From NCBI RefSeq assembly GCF_014066305.1, contig NW_023501116.1:62001-126000 (forward strand): 64,000 nucleotides of DNA, read 5' to 3'. Made by a program: the position numbers and the translations under genes. The stretch comes from Letharia columbiana. Lineage: Eukaryota; Ascomycota; Lecanoromycetes; Lecanorales; Parmeliaceae. This document shows, in pieces, positions 23,563 to 36,421 of the stretch. The notes under the pieces were generated by a model. It was not told where the DNA came from. It was given only the letters and a program-made list of their open reading frames with translations, and ran no database searches. Numbering within the stretch: the stretch's first letter is position 1; each line of letters starts with the position of its first letter.

Positions 23563-26500
23563 ATGACATCCTTTATCGTTGTGTTTTTTGCTTTCGCTCT
23601 TGTGCTTCCACTGTATGCTGTGCCGGTCACGCGAACGTCGTCAACAGACACGCTCATATATGATGCTGTGGTGGTGGGAACCGACGAAGTTGTCGAATTG
23701 ATGCCAGCTCTCACTGGCTTACCGAGTCCAATTTTCATTCTAACGAATGTAGACATCGGTACGTGTGCTTCAGGGGAGATATGCGTCGCAGAAGCCTTCA
23801 CGGATAGTGCTAGCCATGTAGCATCATCCGTGGTTGCTGAGTTTCGCGTGTTGCCCGCTTCGATCGTTACCGCACTGGAGGACATTGTTGAGGCTATAGA
23901 TGCAGGGATTGAGGTTGATAGATTTGCCAGCAACACCATGAACAGCGGTCTTTTGATTTCGCTTACCTCGGCGTCTACAAGGCAGGGCGAGACTATTGGG
24001 AGTGTGTCAGCTTCGGAGGGTTCGTCTGGTCGATCAGCTGTGTCAAACAGACACCATCTACGCAGAACGCTTCGCCAGACGTGGTATCAAACCCTTCAAT
24101 GTCTGCGACAACCTCTGTCAATTCTTCTGGTACAGGGGCTAGGATATCAGCGAGTAACAGCTCTGAGGGCAACAGTCCTCCAGCAAACACACACAATACT
24201 GCTCTCAATATGGCAGGGTCTCTGCCAGTCACGAACAAGGGGTTGGGAGGCAGTAACCGTACTAGATCTGGAACACCGACAACTTCGTTACCTACAGGTC
24301 TAGTCACCTATGCCGTCAAAATCACAAACTCCCAAGGCTCCGTCACGAATGAGATTGTCCAAGTGGGATACTCTTCAGGTGTGCCGAGCACAAACGCTTC
24401 GTTCGCGTACGTAGACAGTGTCATGACTACGGTGACAATTGTGCCGATTGGAGTTTCGATCCAGACTATTACCACCTCAACATGTACCACTGCAGGCGCC
24501 ATTATTACCGCGACATCGTCTGGAAGCACCATCGCAACCGAGGTACCTGAATTATGCACACACGGTCTTGCATTCCTCATTTTTGGGCTACCAGGATTTC
24601 ATTCGTCTTCCGAATTTCCTTTTCTCTGCCACAAACTATCCTCCTTTCCTTTGGGGATCATATGGCGTTTATTCTGTCCTCTTGGTGGACCTCCTACCAT
24701 TTCAATCATCAGCATCGATCCATCAAAATTGCCGCCAGGCGAGAACCCAAATGGTGACAATCCTGACGACGAAACGCCTACTCCGACTCAAAGCCCGAGC
24801 CAAACAATGCAGAGCATGGTTTCTTCATCAGCTGCAGAGACGCCAACTCGATGCGTGGTCATGCCATTAGTCAATACCGCCCAATCCGCGACCAATTCTC
24901 TGTTCGCCCCATATGCTCAACGGAAGGATGTCACGCAAGCAAATAGAAGCGACGGCACCCTGGAATTTTTCGCCTTAGAGCTCAGCGACACCGAGGCTTC
25001 GGTCATCGATGCTGATTCTGATTTTATCATCATACAAGAATCAGAACTTGAAATCGAAATGCCGGACAGTGGACAGACGGATCTAGATCTTAACGGCACC
25101 ATCTATGCGACGGAGCCTCTTGATTCGAACCCTAACGTGGGCTCAAGAGATCTTCATGATGGAGACTAAAGGCCGAGAGGTGGTGGTCTATTCAAGCGGA
25201 TTCCGGTCCAGGGCTGGGCGGAAAAGATTGCAGCATGGAGTCTTGCCATGATATCGCTAGCACCGGATCTTCCGTTGCCAGATTACAGACTTGGCGAACG
25301 GGGTGAGATGTACCCCTACTATTTCATTGACACAATAGAGCCTGGTCAAAATGTGCGGGTCTACCTCCTGGATACCGGTCTCAACATGCAGCATCCGGAA
25401 TTCAGTGTTCGACCCAAGCCAGGCATCACACGTGGGCAAACTCAGGACGATTGGGACATAGACTGGCTTTTTCCTAGAGTAGATAACAAAGAGAAATTTT
25501 TTGTCACGATTCCCGGCGGCATGATTATCCAGCAGCCGTATGGATACAGCTACATCGACCCGGACTCCCCAAATCCTGATGGCGGGATCCATCCAGCTTA
25601 TTCAGACTTCGATTAAGACAGGTCGAGTATGGTAGTTTGACACCCCATGGGACTCGCATGTCTGGCTTCATAATAGGAGATCATCTTGGTCAGGCGCAAA
25701 AGTGTCGTTATACGGTCGTCAAGTTGCCACAATATACCAACGGCCCTCGCTCCGCAAGTGGCGTATTGTTTCCCCTTTTCTCGGTCAAAGACGCGATTGC
25801 TATGATGACCGAGGATATAGAGGAGAAAAAGCGACTAGGAGAAGAATACTTTGTGATCTCCTCTGCCATGGGATATCCGTTTGGCGATCAAGGCGATGTA
25901 AGCCAACATCCAAAGAGTGCTGAGAAAAAGTTCTCAAAGCTGTGGAGAAATTTTCTAGACTGGGTTGATGACAACGCAATTACTATCAGCGCCGCTGCGG
26001 GGAATACAGGCGATGAGAATCCAGAGATTGGGAACAGCCGTGCGGGAATCCGGAGATTGTAATAGGAAGTGTTACACCTGACGCTGTGGCTCATCCGGAA
26101 TCTCAAGGTCATATAGGAGACAATATTTTGACAGCCTACGCACCAGGTGCAGGTGCTCGGATCGTGTCAAGTGATCCAAGTGGGGCTTACATTTACCGAT
26201 ACCTTGACCCTACTCTGAGCGCCGTGACATCGTATGGTACGTTGCAAATCTCTGTTATATACATTCCCAGATGGGTATGAGAGGTCTGACGACCTCCTCT
26301 CACAGCGTGCGGAATCACATTGGCTATATCGCCCAAACGCTCGCCTTGGGATACAGCGGCAATGCAGTCATTCCTCCCAATCCGGGCGAGCAACCAAGTA
26401 TATACGCCCACAGAATGGTCTCAACTCAGTCGAAGCCAAGATGTGCCGGCAGTGTGCCCATCATCTACAACAACGCACCGCTGGAGCTTTATCAGGACTG

Positions 26501-27383
26501 CGGGGGTCTTGGTGGATACAGAAAGCGCGACGGATCATGTCCATTGACTCAAGTCGACTAACCGTCAGGCACTGAAGCCTTGCCCGCCTCAATCGCGGCA
26601 GCTATCATGGCCGGAGATGGAGGCCGGTTTGGGGGAACCGCCGCTGGAATGTCCCCAACACCCGCAGCAGCTATCGGAGGGATCATAGGAGGGGTTTCAG
26701 TAGCGGCAGCCCATGCCTCGTCAACGCTTATCGCTTCGCCTTCGACAACCGCTACAACGACAGTGTCATGCTCCCACGCCGCAATCCCCGCAATACATGT
26801 GCAGCCATCGCCAGTGGTCCTGGCTGGTGTGTGTGCGGAGAGAGCCCCAGGTCGTACGCCGTACGAACTAGTACTGATCTCGCGTGTGGTTGGACCACTC
26901 TACCACCAACGACATCGTCCGACTACTCTGCTGCCACGACCACGTCTACACCCACAACGCCACCAGCCACAGCAAATCCAGCTCCTTCGACACCACCACC
27001 TTCATCTCGGTATCGCCATCGAGCTGCAACTTTACTCCGTCCCCAGCGGCGCAGAAGTCGCCACATGGTTTGCCTACGTTTACAAACCGGGAGACGCGAG
27101 CCTAGACAATGCCTGCAACAGCAATCCGAGCGGGACAGCTCCCGTGCCCGATGGGACACCTCTGTCCGAGGAGACGAGTCTTTACCCGGCTGACATGACG
27201 ATATCGGCATACGGCCGGAAGCTGAGATATGAGTCCTTCTTTACCAGTGCGGTTGGAGAGCTGTGGGATACTGATACAGATGAGGTACTTGGCGATTGCA
27301 GTGCTGTGGCGGACGCGAAGAGTGTGGAGTGTGACTCGCAACTTGTGCTTACTCCGCGGCTACCGTGTGAATGGGTCAACTGA
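23563..27383 (+). pseudogene. large secreted subtilisin-like protease gene, multiply broken
   Basis: The ATG at 23563 opens a signal-peptide-like leader (IVVFFAFALVLPLYAVPV). The reading moves to another frame between about 23922 and 24000 and continues as a Ser/Thr-rich segment to a TAA at 25167-25169. The same frame then carries on with EPGQNVRVYLLDTGLNMQHP, the catalytic Asp motif. A frameshift near 25613 leads to SLTPHGTRMSGFIIG (catalytic His) and ISAAAGNTGDENPE (oxyanion Asn). A further shift near 26050 leads to VIGSVTPDAVAHPESQGH and LTAYAPGAGARIVSSD. The Ser motif region is degenerate (near 26280-26310). After another in-frame TAA at 26559 a low-complexity, Cys-containing C-terminal region continues, with two more frame changes, to 27383. 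Some changes could be unrecognised introns, but at least two stops and two shifts cannot be spliced out with normal sites. Confidence 0.72.
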
Positions 27384-29897
27384 ACTGCCGTCCTGGTGTG
27401 TATGTGTTCCTCTGTGTGGAGACAAACCACTCGCTGGCCATGTCCGTTCCTGAAGTTCCAAGACCGCGCTGTCTATGCCCAGAGCGATTCCACGACCAGA
27501 TTGTAATTTCTCCTTTAGCAATCTTCATGATACAAACAAAGCGCACGAATTTCCATTCAGAAAGCGAGCTATCACCAACTATTGTTTCCTCTAACAACCC
27601 AACTACCGAGAAGTGTTCGAATCACGGAGCCAATGATTTGTGAATCGTGATGGCTCATATAATTAAACCTGAGAGGCGGACCAGGGAAAGAATACAACTC
27701 AACAGAAAGTGAGCAACACCAACGCAAATCTACGTAGTATCACTTTAATGAATGCAATATAACTGCATAGCGAATTATACACCAGCCTCCACGGAAGCGT
27801 ACCCACAATTCTGACGCTATCCCAACCTAATTGGCTGTACCTGTCTATCCAAATACAACCCACATAAACAGCATCGACATCCATGAAGTTCTCGGAGCGT
27901 TACGAGCTGCTGGCAAAGAGACAGACCGAAGCCGCTCTCGCCTTGATCCTCTCAGCCACTCCATCGACCTGGCACACGAGTTCGCCCTGCTAAGCAAGCT
28001 TGTAGCAACGTGAACGTCCACATCAAAGACTGGATGCTTAGGGATGCATAGGGCAATGTCCAGTCGGAAGAGTCAAGTCTCAGAGGCACGTACTCGCCAC
28101 CGTGACTCGAGAACCACAGGGCCATACTGAGTCATTTACGTACATAAATACATACATCCATGCTGACAACAAAGCCTTCACTCACTAAGTAGAATGACCA
28201 ACCCCGCTCGTGCGATCCTGAAAAATCCCTCACCGCCGGCTGTGGCGCATGGATGGGGGTGAGATTCAGACTCTCCTATCCGTCCCATCTGAACGAAATC
28301 CTCCGAAAAGACGCCCATATTCGATACCGCACAGCCAGACATGGAGCTCTCCATCTCGAATCTCGCACAACATTTCGTCTGCTTCATCTCTCCAACGTTG
28401 GAAGGAAAGTGAAAGTGCCAACAGCGCTGCAAAAACCCGCCGAGGGCGCAGCGCCCGAATATGTATGTATGTATGTCATTCAAGGCATTCTTCGCTCGCC
28501 CGAGGAAGCGGGACTTGTAGCCAATGACTCGGCCAACACATTGCCCATCTTCAAAGGCCAAACCAAGGGAATTGGCAAAACGAGACTCGTCTCTTCGCGA
28601 TCTTCAAAACACGCCTCACACCTGTACGTAACCGAGAAAGCAGCGGCTTCGTGGTGGACCGTGCCTAACGTCTCGGCTCTCCCGAACGCATTCGTATATC
28701 GTAGTGGTTGAACGAACGAACGAGCGAAACAGGACACCGAGCGCGCAAGGAAGCAGTGCTGAAACAGGACTCGACTCAATTCATTAACTGGGCGTGAGCG
28801 AGTAGCTGGATATAATGAAAGAGAAATAGGCGCCACGGCGGCTGAGAGGAGAGGAGATGGCGGGTTTGGAACATGCCTGTTTCCTCCATGGTGATGCAAG
28901 AGCGATTTTTAGGAAAGGGACATCCACTTCGCGCACCGAAGAGTAGGTGAGTGAGCTACACGATACGCTTACTAGATTAGGGGGTGGGGGGGAAGGGTTG
29001 CCTGGGTGGTGAATGAATGAATGAACGGGATTGCGAATAATGAACATTTCTCTTAGCCCATCCGAGGCGGCAGGCACCCAGGCAGGCAACGAAGGAAAGA
29101 GGATACGACGCATGCAAGGAAAAACATGGAGCTTACGAGCGTGCAGGGAGGAAGAAACACACCCGAGAAGTGTGACACATGCGCAGGCTATGAGAATTAT
29201 TCTCGAGAGGAGGATGTCACAAGCGGAGCTATTGCGAGTTAAAAGCCGCAAGGGAGGGCGAAGCCCAACACACGTACCCACGCACCTCCTTCTACCGTCG
29301 CAAACCCCGCCAATACAAGGACTCATCCGAGCGCGATACAACCACAGCCCTACACCACCTTTCACAAGCCAGAGCCAGATGATGTCAATCCCAGCCAGGA
29401 GCGCTAAGATCCCATTAAACACCTCGTATAAAGCACGAATGAATCGCTAGTCCAGGTCCCAATCGCGATCCGCAATCCGCAATCCGCAATCCAGCAACAC
29501 GAAGCCCCCAACCAATCAACCGTGCACGAACGAAATCACCCAACGAAAAGCCCTAAAACAAGAAAGATCGGTCAGTCAGGGTGCATACATACATAGCATA
29601 AGGTAGCCTCGGTACAGTACAGTACAAAAACCCCAATCACACCAATGAAGAAAGTAGACATCTCAATTCCGGCCCCAGCCCCACTCCGCTCAACCGCGTT
29701 CGCGTCTCCCACGAACATACTCAAGTATTGCAGCGTCACGTATAGTCCGCATTATCATCACATCGTCCCAGTCTGTCGCGGCCGTTTTGTGACATATGTA
29801 CTACTGCAAACAGAGCGTACGCTACATCTTGCGTCTCATCTCTTCCAAACTGACCGAAACAAGTCAGCGCATTTGCGGCATACAAGTTCATGTCGAA

Positions 29898-29898
29898 G

Positions 29899-29934
<36 letters not shown>

Positions 29935-29945
29935 TAGATAGATAA
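29898..29945. repeat. microsatellite (AGAC)n followed by (AGAT)n
   Basis: Nine or so AGAC units pass directly into three GATA units. It is a compound tetranucleotide repeat of about 48 bases in non-coding DNA. Confidence 0.9.
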
Positions 29946-30400
29946 ACAATCACCCAACTGTAATCCCACAACCTTAGGTACATACAGCAATATCGCACAA
30001 CCCTACTCTCCACCCACGAACACACGCATCCATCCATCCGCCGTGCCACAACCACCCAACTCCACTCCCCCAACAGCATCATCATTCATTCGTTCATCCA
30101 CTCATGCACGAACACAAGGCTCTCGAACCAACAACTTTGAATCCAAAAGTCGACGTACGGATATACACACATACTGTACCCCTCAAGGAAAAAAGAGCCC
30201 CACGACGATCAAAAGACGACGGGAGGGTGAGATACGCACTCAATGGTTTGAGACGGCCGGTTGTCCTGCAGACCAACAGACTCTCGTCGTACCGTGGACT
30301 GTACGACGAAACGAAAGCGGATAGGTACGCCTATCTCGGATGGATGTTTCGATGGTATTTGAGAGATCTGTTGTAGACGTTGAGCTTTATCTTTGTGACG

Positions 30401-30422
30401 TACATACATACATACATACATA
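30401..30422. repeat. microsatellite (ACAT)n
   Basis: About five perfect ACAT/CATA units, with further imperfect TGTATG units at 30508-30542. Confidence 0.8.
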
Positions 30423-30702
30423 CGAGAGGAGCCTGCCTTAAAAAGTCGCGACCGACCATATTCACTTGAGTGGGTAGCAGTTCTTCAGATCGGATGCGAA
30501 GTGTGTTGTATGTATGTTAATGGATGTATGTGTGTATGTATGAATGATTTGTACGACAAACTGAAGTTTATACACTTGGGTATCTAGAGAAATGAATAGA
30601 TGACAAGAAAGAAGGAAAAAGAAATCGCAAGAGCGCCACCCAAGACCGTGAACAGTACCTCAGTGTCCAATACAAGGGGCTGATGGAGCAGAGAGCAGGC
30701 AC

Positions 30703-32522
30703 CTAACGCACTGCCGTCGGGGCCCTTTTCTCATCGCTCGACCCGCCGGATGAGTGTGCCTTGTCCTCCTCGCCTGCAACTCCCATGATGAGTTGAGCCT
30801 TGACTCTCGGGCCGATATAGTAGTAGCGACCAGCAGCGTACCAGTAGACAACGGCGAAGATTGCGACGGCCGCCATGAGGACGACGACGTAGTTCATCTG
30901 TGATGGATTAGCAAAACGAGAGTGTGTTCGGGAGGGAGGAAAAATTGCTCTTACGTTCTGGGGAGTCACAGGCCGGATGGTAGGCATAACGTAGATGATC
31001 GTGACGAAGGTTGTCCAGCAGACGGCCCAGATGTTGATCGGTAAGCTAGCCCAGCCAAGGTGGAATGGGCCACGTTCGAACTTGCCATAAAGCATTTTGC
31101 AGATGATAGGGATACAGTAGGACCAGTCAAGAGCGATAGCGGTGAGGTTGAAGATTGCCGAAATTGCGATGTAAGATCCCAGACCGATCAAGTTGATGAG
31201 GACACAAGCTGTGGCAAAAAGCCACACTGCGTAAACCGGAGTATCGGTCTTCTTGTTGATTTTGTACCAGACTCTCGACAGTGGCAGCATTTCGTCGCGA
31301 GAGTACGCCCAGATGGTTCGAGCGCCGGCTTGAATGGCTGTCATGGCTGTGAAGTTGAGAACGAAACAAGCCGCCACGGTAAAGAAGATGCCTCCATTTC
31401 TGCCAATGACGTCGTAGAATATTTGAGCTACAGGCTGGTCGACAGCATTTTTAAGGGTGTGAGTGGGATCGCCGCTGCAGTAAGCTAGCACTATGGTGAA
31501 CAGCCATCCTCCTATCCAGGTGAAGCCGAGCGCGAGGGCAATGGACCAAGGGGCTTTGATTTCGGGGTTTTTGATTTCTTCCGCAATATGAGCAGTCGCG
31601 TCGTAATCAGTCATGGTCCACGAGGCTGAGAGGAAGCCGAAGAGGAAAGACCAGCCTGTAGGTGACCATCCTGAGTTATTTACTACAGTGGTCCACGTAT
31701 AGGAGGAAGTGTGTTTATAGTCGCACATTGCCAGCAACGCGACACAGCAGCTGAATAGGACGGCAATGTGGAAAATGACATATGTTTTCGTCATCTTCTC
31801 GAGCGCCGCAGTGTTCAGACTGTTTAAAGCCCCGTGGAGGACGGTAAATGCAGCCATGACGCCAACGGTCTGACGGTCTGTGGGCACATAGCCGTTGAAG
31901 TCCCCTGCCATTGAGACGGCAGCTAGCAGTAATTGGGCGCAGCCGTATTCCGTTGACGCAGCTCCGGCAATCTGGCCGATGAGATTCAGCCAACCGCACA
32001 GCCATGATATTTCCGGTACCCAATTTGTCGGGGCGAGATATTTGCATGTGAAGTATAGTCCTCCCGACGTCGGGTAGGCGGAGACGAGTTCGGCCACAGA
32101 CAGCGCAATGCAGTAGCATCCGAAACCCGAGATCAGCCAGCACCAGACGGCCGAAGATGCACCTCCTGCTTCGTAGGGGTAAATGAAGGTTGTCGAGACA
32201 CTGGCGAAGAGTCCTGAGACGGAGAGGGCGAAGGAGAAGGTAGAAAGCCAGGAAAATTCTCGCTTGTAGACCTAGTGATAGAAGAGTTGTCAGTATGGTT
32301 CTTTTTGAATGGAACGCTGGGTCCGTCTACCTGAGTGTAGCCCATCTCGGCCAAACGTCGATCTGCATCATTAAGAGTGTGGGCTTCGACAATGGCGGCA
32401 GACTCTTCAACGACAGCGGAGGACTTGCGCCTTGCAAAGGCAGATTGTCGTCTTCGCGTAGCTCTATCATCGAGTCCTGCCGTCACCTCAACCCCGTTGT
32501 CTGCTATCGGTTTTCGTTCCAT
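30703..32522 (-). CDS. APC-superfamily amino acid/choline-type permease, three exons, 567 aa
   Basis: Exons 32522-32331, 32271-30955 and 30897-30703 are all in phase 0 (64, 439 and 65 codons). Introns are 59 and 57 nt with GTAGAC and GTAAGA donors; the second has a GCTAATC branch site. A charged cytosolic N-terminus (about 85 residues, ending RRLAEMGYTQVYKREFSW) leads to the first helix, FSFALSVSGLFASVSTTF. Family motifs include ELVSAYPTSGGLYFTCKYL in TM3, FGFLSASWTMTDYDATAHI with the following EEIKNPEIKAPWSI, and YSRDEMLPLSRVW. These mark the fungal GABA/choline/polyamine permease branch of the APC superfamily (about 12 helices, plasma membrane). The exact substrate cannot be read from the sequence. 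The length and helix count look complete. Confidence 0.95.
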
Positions 32523-33173
32523 AGTGGTGGGAATTTCTCGTATCCTCTAGAAAAGGTGAGAGCGTTGGAGGGAACAAAATCGAAGATTGAAAGTGGGGGG
32601 GATGGGGGGGAGGCCGTTTGGGTACTTTAATAAAAAAAAAGGCCCGAGGGACGGGAGCAGTCTTGGCATAAGCGAACCCCCCGTCTTACATGTTCCGGGC
32701 TTACTCTTAACCGTCTTAGGGTCCGGCCTAGAACCCCCCCTAAGCTCGCCAAGGACCCCCAATCGACCCTGATTAACCCACGCTAACGCAGCCCCACAAC
32801 CCCTAGATCTTCTAGCCTTATCAGTAGTCGCGTGTCATCTTTCCTCTCTTTTCCCCTCTCTTATCGCCCACAAGGATGCTGCTAAAGAAGAACCATGCTT
32901 TCGTAAAGACGACGAGACGTCCAACAGTAGATAGTTTCATATTGATTGTTCATTAATACTTTTAAGAATCACAGTAGATGGCCGAATAAGATATTGGAAT
33001 CGCATTGTGAAAAAGGCCCTGATTGTTGGACGATTTCAAGGAGATCGAAGGAGCAGATACAGGCTAACATCCTTTGCGATCTCTAAACCTGCCTGCGTGT
33101 TCCCCAATCAATCTCAGACTTTCAGCTCACAAGAGGGTTCACATTCCTGCCTTAACTTCCTCATTCTGCATCA
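32523..33173. other. permease promoter and 3' flank of the next gene
   Basis: Contains G-runs at 32596-32611 and an A-run at 32630-32641. No further gene is supported. Confidence 0.4.
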
Positions 33174-33908
33174 TCACTCCTCATCCGAAAAGATGTCAAG
33201 AACAAGTTTCCTGTCCAAGTCCGTCATGCGTCTCGAGGTCCACCTTTGGACGAGCTTCCTCGACGCTTTTGCACCCCTCCCAAGACCCTGGATCACAAAT
33301 CTTGCTGGCAAGCCCATGGCAAACCCCTTCCTGAAGGACTGGACAGCATGAGAGCACATTGTACAACAATCTGCCTGACAAAGAGCCTCACTGAAATCCA
33401 TGACCAGCGTGTTAAGCTTACAGGAGTCGAGCAGCGGTAATACTTTGCGTGGCCAGACAGTTTCTCCTATGTACTGTTTGTACGCATCTTGCACCTTCTT
33501 TGCCCACGGTACTTCTGTATACGCTCGCTCGGGGAAGAGCGTGTCTAGAACGGCTCTTTGATCGGCTTCCGTGATTTCGCCATCATCTAGCCACATGCTC
33601 ACCGACTTGAGCCATAGCTTGCGCTCCGATGTGTTCAAGCATCGCTCGAAAAACCTTTGAGAGAATTCGGCACTCCCTAATTGGACCATGTTGCGCTCGT
33701 ACAGTGCGGGCTCGGCTTCCTTTCGAATGGTCTTTGATACCTGCAAAAGCGCTACAGTCGGGAGATCACATCCTGTCTTGGCGCAAGCGCTATGTCTATC
33801 CCGCAGAGATGTATCACGGGAATTGTAGGGGTGAATTTCGCCGACGACGAGGCACTGTGCATAGATCATCTGACGAATCTCGTAGGGTAGATCATAGAAG
33901 TGAACCAT
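33174..33908 (-). CDS. F-box-like domain protein, 244 aa
   Basis: A single-exon frame from the ATG at 33908. The start (MVHFYDLPYEIRQMIYAQCL) has the LP.EIR..IY pattern of fungal F-box-like or DUF7730-type proteins, followed by the usual LLQVSKTIRKEAEPALYERN segment. The C-terminal half has several Cys (about residues 165-195) and a basic end. Such proteins are abundant in filamentous fungi and mostly uncharacterised; a scaffold role in ubiquitin ligation is possible but not shown. The frame is intact and its base composition is ordinary, although the RIP block begins 650 bases upstream. Confidence 0.75.
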   Translation of the reverse strand: MVHFYDLPYEIRQMIYAQCLVVGEIHPYNSRDTSLRDRHSACAKTGCDLPTVALLQVSKTIRKEAEPALYERNMVQLGSAEFSQRFFERCLNTSERKLWLKSVSMWLDDGEITEADQRAVLDTLFPERAYTEVPWAKKVQDAYKQYIGETVWPRKVLPLLDSCKLNTLVMDFSEALCQADCCTMCSHAVQSFRKGFAMGLPARFVIQGLGRGAKASRKLVQRWTSRRMTDLDRKLVLDIFSDEE

Positions 33909-34560
33909 GACACTACGGTGCGTGAGCCTTCTGCCTGCAAGAATTGAGTACGAAGATCCTTACAACGATGTGGTAGACTGCCAAGTTCGTGTTCTTTCCG
34001 GACTCCAGGTTTTGAGACGGAAGCGCGTCGCTCTAGCATCAAGTAACAGTATATCAGAGTCTGAATGGTAGCCAACTAGAGTTGGCTCAAAATTGAACGA
34101 AATTTGAAGCAGCTAAAAAGATGGAGTCGACACGATTGATTGCATTAAGACGCTGAGTGAAGGGGCAGGCCGCGGAGTTGGAAGAAGATCGGTGGCTCGA
34201 GCCTGTAGAAGATGAGAACGATAGATTTGGTTTCAGTACACGAAATGTATCAGTAGATGGGGTAGAAAGGTAGTACAAAGAGAAGAAGCCAGGAGCTGAT
34301 TGGATGAGCTTGAAATATGCCGTTGATTTTCGAGAGATGAAAGTGAAAGCAAATTCGCTCATTGGATAATTTACCTACAGGGAGCGGCGGCCGCTATTCA
34401 GTTTCCGCCTAGCGCCCCGCTAGCCATGCTGCCAAGAAGCGGCCTCTTTTCAAATTTTCGAAGGAAGGATTTGCAACGAATCACATCGCATCCTCTACTC
34501 CACCATTGACTTTTATTCCTCCTCTCGTCGCAAGCCATCCATCTTCCATCAAGCAGCTAC
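33909..34560. other. intergenic flank of the RIP block
   Basis: Normal-composition DNA up to about 34560, where it turns AT-rich. A minus frame at 34087-34362 is Ser/Phe-rich and not convincing. Confidence 0.4.
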
Positions 34561-35786
34561 CGAATTAATTAGCATATAAGATATTATTATATAGCCGAAG
34601 CGTTTATCTAATCATCGTTTAATATCGTATTTTATATATAAAGGAATCTTATAATACTATAATATCGTATAGTCTAAGACGCTAGTCTATAATCTTACTA
34701 AGCTCGCTATCGCCAATTAGAGAGCTCGGAGAAACGCTCTTTTTAGATAAGAAAATATCTTTATATAAGAAATAATACTTGATTTAAGGGCGTAGTATAT
34801 CGTAAATAGCCTATATCTACTTCGATTACTTATTATTCTACTTATCTTACTACTATAAGAATACTTCTAATTTTACTCTAAAGGCCTAGTATAATAAAGT
34901 ATTATTACTTAATAAACTATTAGAATCTCTATCTTATAGTCTAATTATAACTTATATCTAAAAATCGTTATTTTAAACGATATCTTATATATAAAGAAGT
35001 CTTATAATAATATAATTTTTTATATACTAATTAATTCGATATAACTATAAGTTTATAAAAGATACTTATTAAAATAAACGACGACTAGACTCGCTAGAAC
35101 TTAGCTATATATAGAGTCGTTTAAATAATAATATAGCGTATATAACGTATTAGCTAGAGATAGAAGTTTTATAATATTTAAAAAGTTTTAATATAAGAAA
35201 TTTTACTATAATTATTAAAATAATTAGAGACGTAATACTTATTAACTCGATCGAGTAATTTCGAGATTTAGAGCTAGAATAAATATTTAAAGAAAAGACT
35301 CTTAAGTAAATTTCGATTATATTAAGAATAGAATTAGATCGCGCTTTTTCGAATAATATTTACTTCTAAAACTCTTTCTATTAATTTAAGAATTAGATAA
35401 ATCTAATAAGTTTAAAAAAAATTATATTAAATTATTTCTTAAAGGTCGTTACTACTATAGCCTCTATCTATTAAATATATAATCTCTTCTTTATATTAGA
35501 TTACTGGCCGGAAAGGTATAATATATTCTATGAGATATTTCATACTAAGTGATATTATATCGTATTCGGGTATGGTATAAGTAGAGTCGAATATCATTTC
35601 ATTTTTCTGGTATGGGTTCGGGATCTTGGCGGGATATACCACGGTATGGTATATCTGTGGTATTATACCATGGAATGGTATATGTATGGGATATCCCGTT
35701 GGGATTTCTATATTTAGAAGTATAAAGTAGCTATTCTAATCATCATTCTGGTCAACGGCTAATCGTATCTACCCCCATTCGATATA

Positions 35787-36025
35787 CTACCATGGCTGGC
35801 ACTACCATGACTACCACTACCATGACTACCACTACCATGGCTGGCACTATCATAGCTGGCACTACCATGGCTGGCACTACCATGTCTACCACTACCATGG
35901 CTGGCACTACCATGGCTGGCACTACCATGGCTGGCACTACCATATCTACCACTACCATGGCTGCTACTATCATGGCTGCCACTACCATGACTATCACTCA
36001 CTATTATGACTATCACTACCATAGC
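35787..36025. repeat. 15-bp minisatellite, left arm
   Basis: About 14 imperfect copies of a 15-bp unit, ACTACCATGGCTGGC. Because 15 is a multiple of three, long frames with 5-residue periods open on both strands; these are not taken as genes. Confidence 0.9.
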
Positions 36026-36228
36026 TACTGTCGAAATGTGGCCCCCGCGCATCCCAGCCACCGTGTTCTTCAGCCACCTGATTTTGTACTGTATTTAGGA
36101 CCTGGCCCCGGAGAGGTTTTGGAGAATCAATCCGTCCGTTCTACACATCACATACCTGATATTTTAACAGCTACCACTACCATGGCTATCACTATTTATT
36201 ATTCAAATAGCCTACTATCATATGATAG

Positions 36229-36421
36229 CTATGGTAGTGGTAGTCATGGTAGTGGTAGTCATGGTAGTGGTAGTCATGGTAGTGTCAGCCATGGTAGTGT
36301 CAGCCATGGTGTGTGTAGTGTCAGCCATGGTAGTGTCAGCCATGGTAGTGTCAGCCATGGTAGTATCAGCCATGGTAGTGCCAGCCATAGTAGTGCCAGC
36401 TATGATAGTGCCAGTTATGGT
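36229..36421. repeat. 15-bp minisatellite, right arm (inverted)
   Basis: About 13 copies of the reverse-complement unit (GCCATGGTAGTGTCA and variants), mirroring the left-arm array. One copy near 36308-36320 has an extra GTGTGTAGT-type insertion. Confidence 0.9.

Larger units (their letters stand above)
27384..30702. other. 3.3-kb intergenic region rich in simple repeats
   Basis: No gene supported. A plus-strand frame at 28253-28711 and minus frames at 28784-29422 are open but show no domain. Simple repeats include AATCC/GCAATCC units at about 29463-29492, an AGAC/GATA array at 29898-29945 and an ATAC array at 30401-30422. Part of the right end must be the 3' flank of the permease gene. Confidence 0.4.

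Noticed and set aside
28253..28711. 152-codon plus-strand frame with an overlapping minus frame
   Set aside because: No domain, no signal peptide, and it lies in simple-repeat-rich intergenic DNA.
29898..30422. Tetranucleotide arrays considered as a CRISPR-like array
   Set aside because: They are plain microsatellites without spacers, and the organism is eukaryotic.
35759..36061. Long Gly/Ser/His-rich and Met/Val/Ala-rich frames on both strands
   Set aside because: They are by-products of a 15-bp minisatellite whose period is divisible by three; there is no start context or conserved flank.
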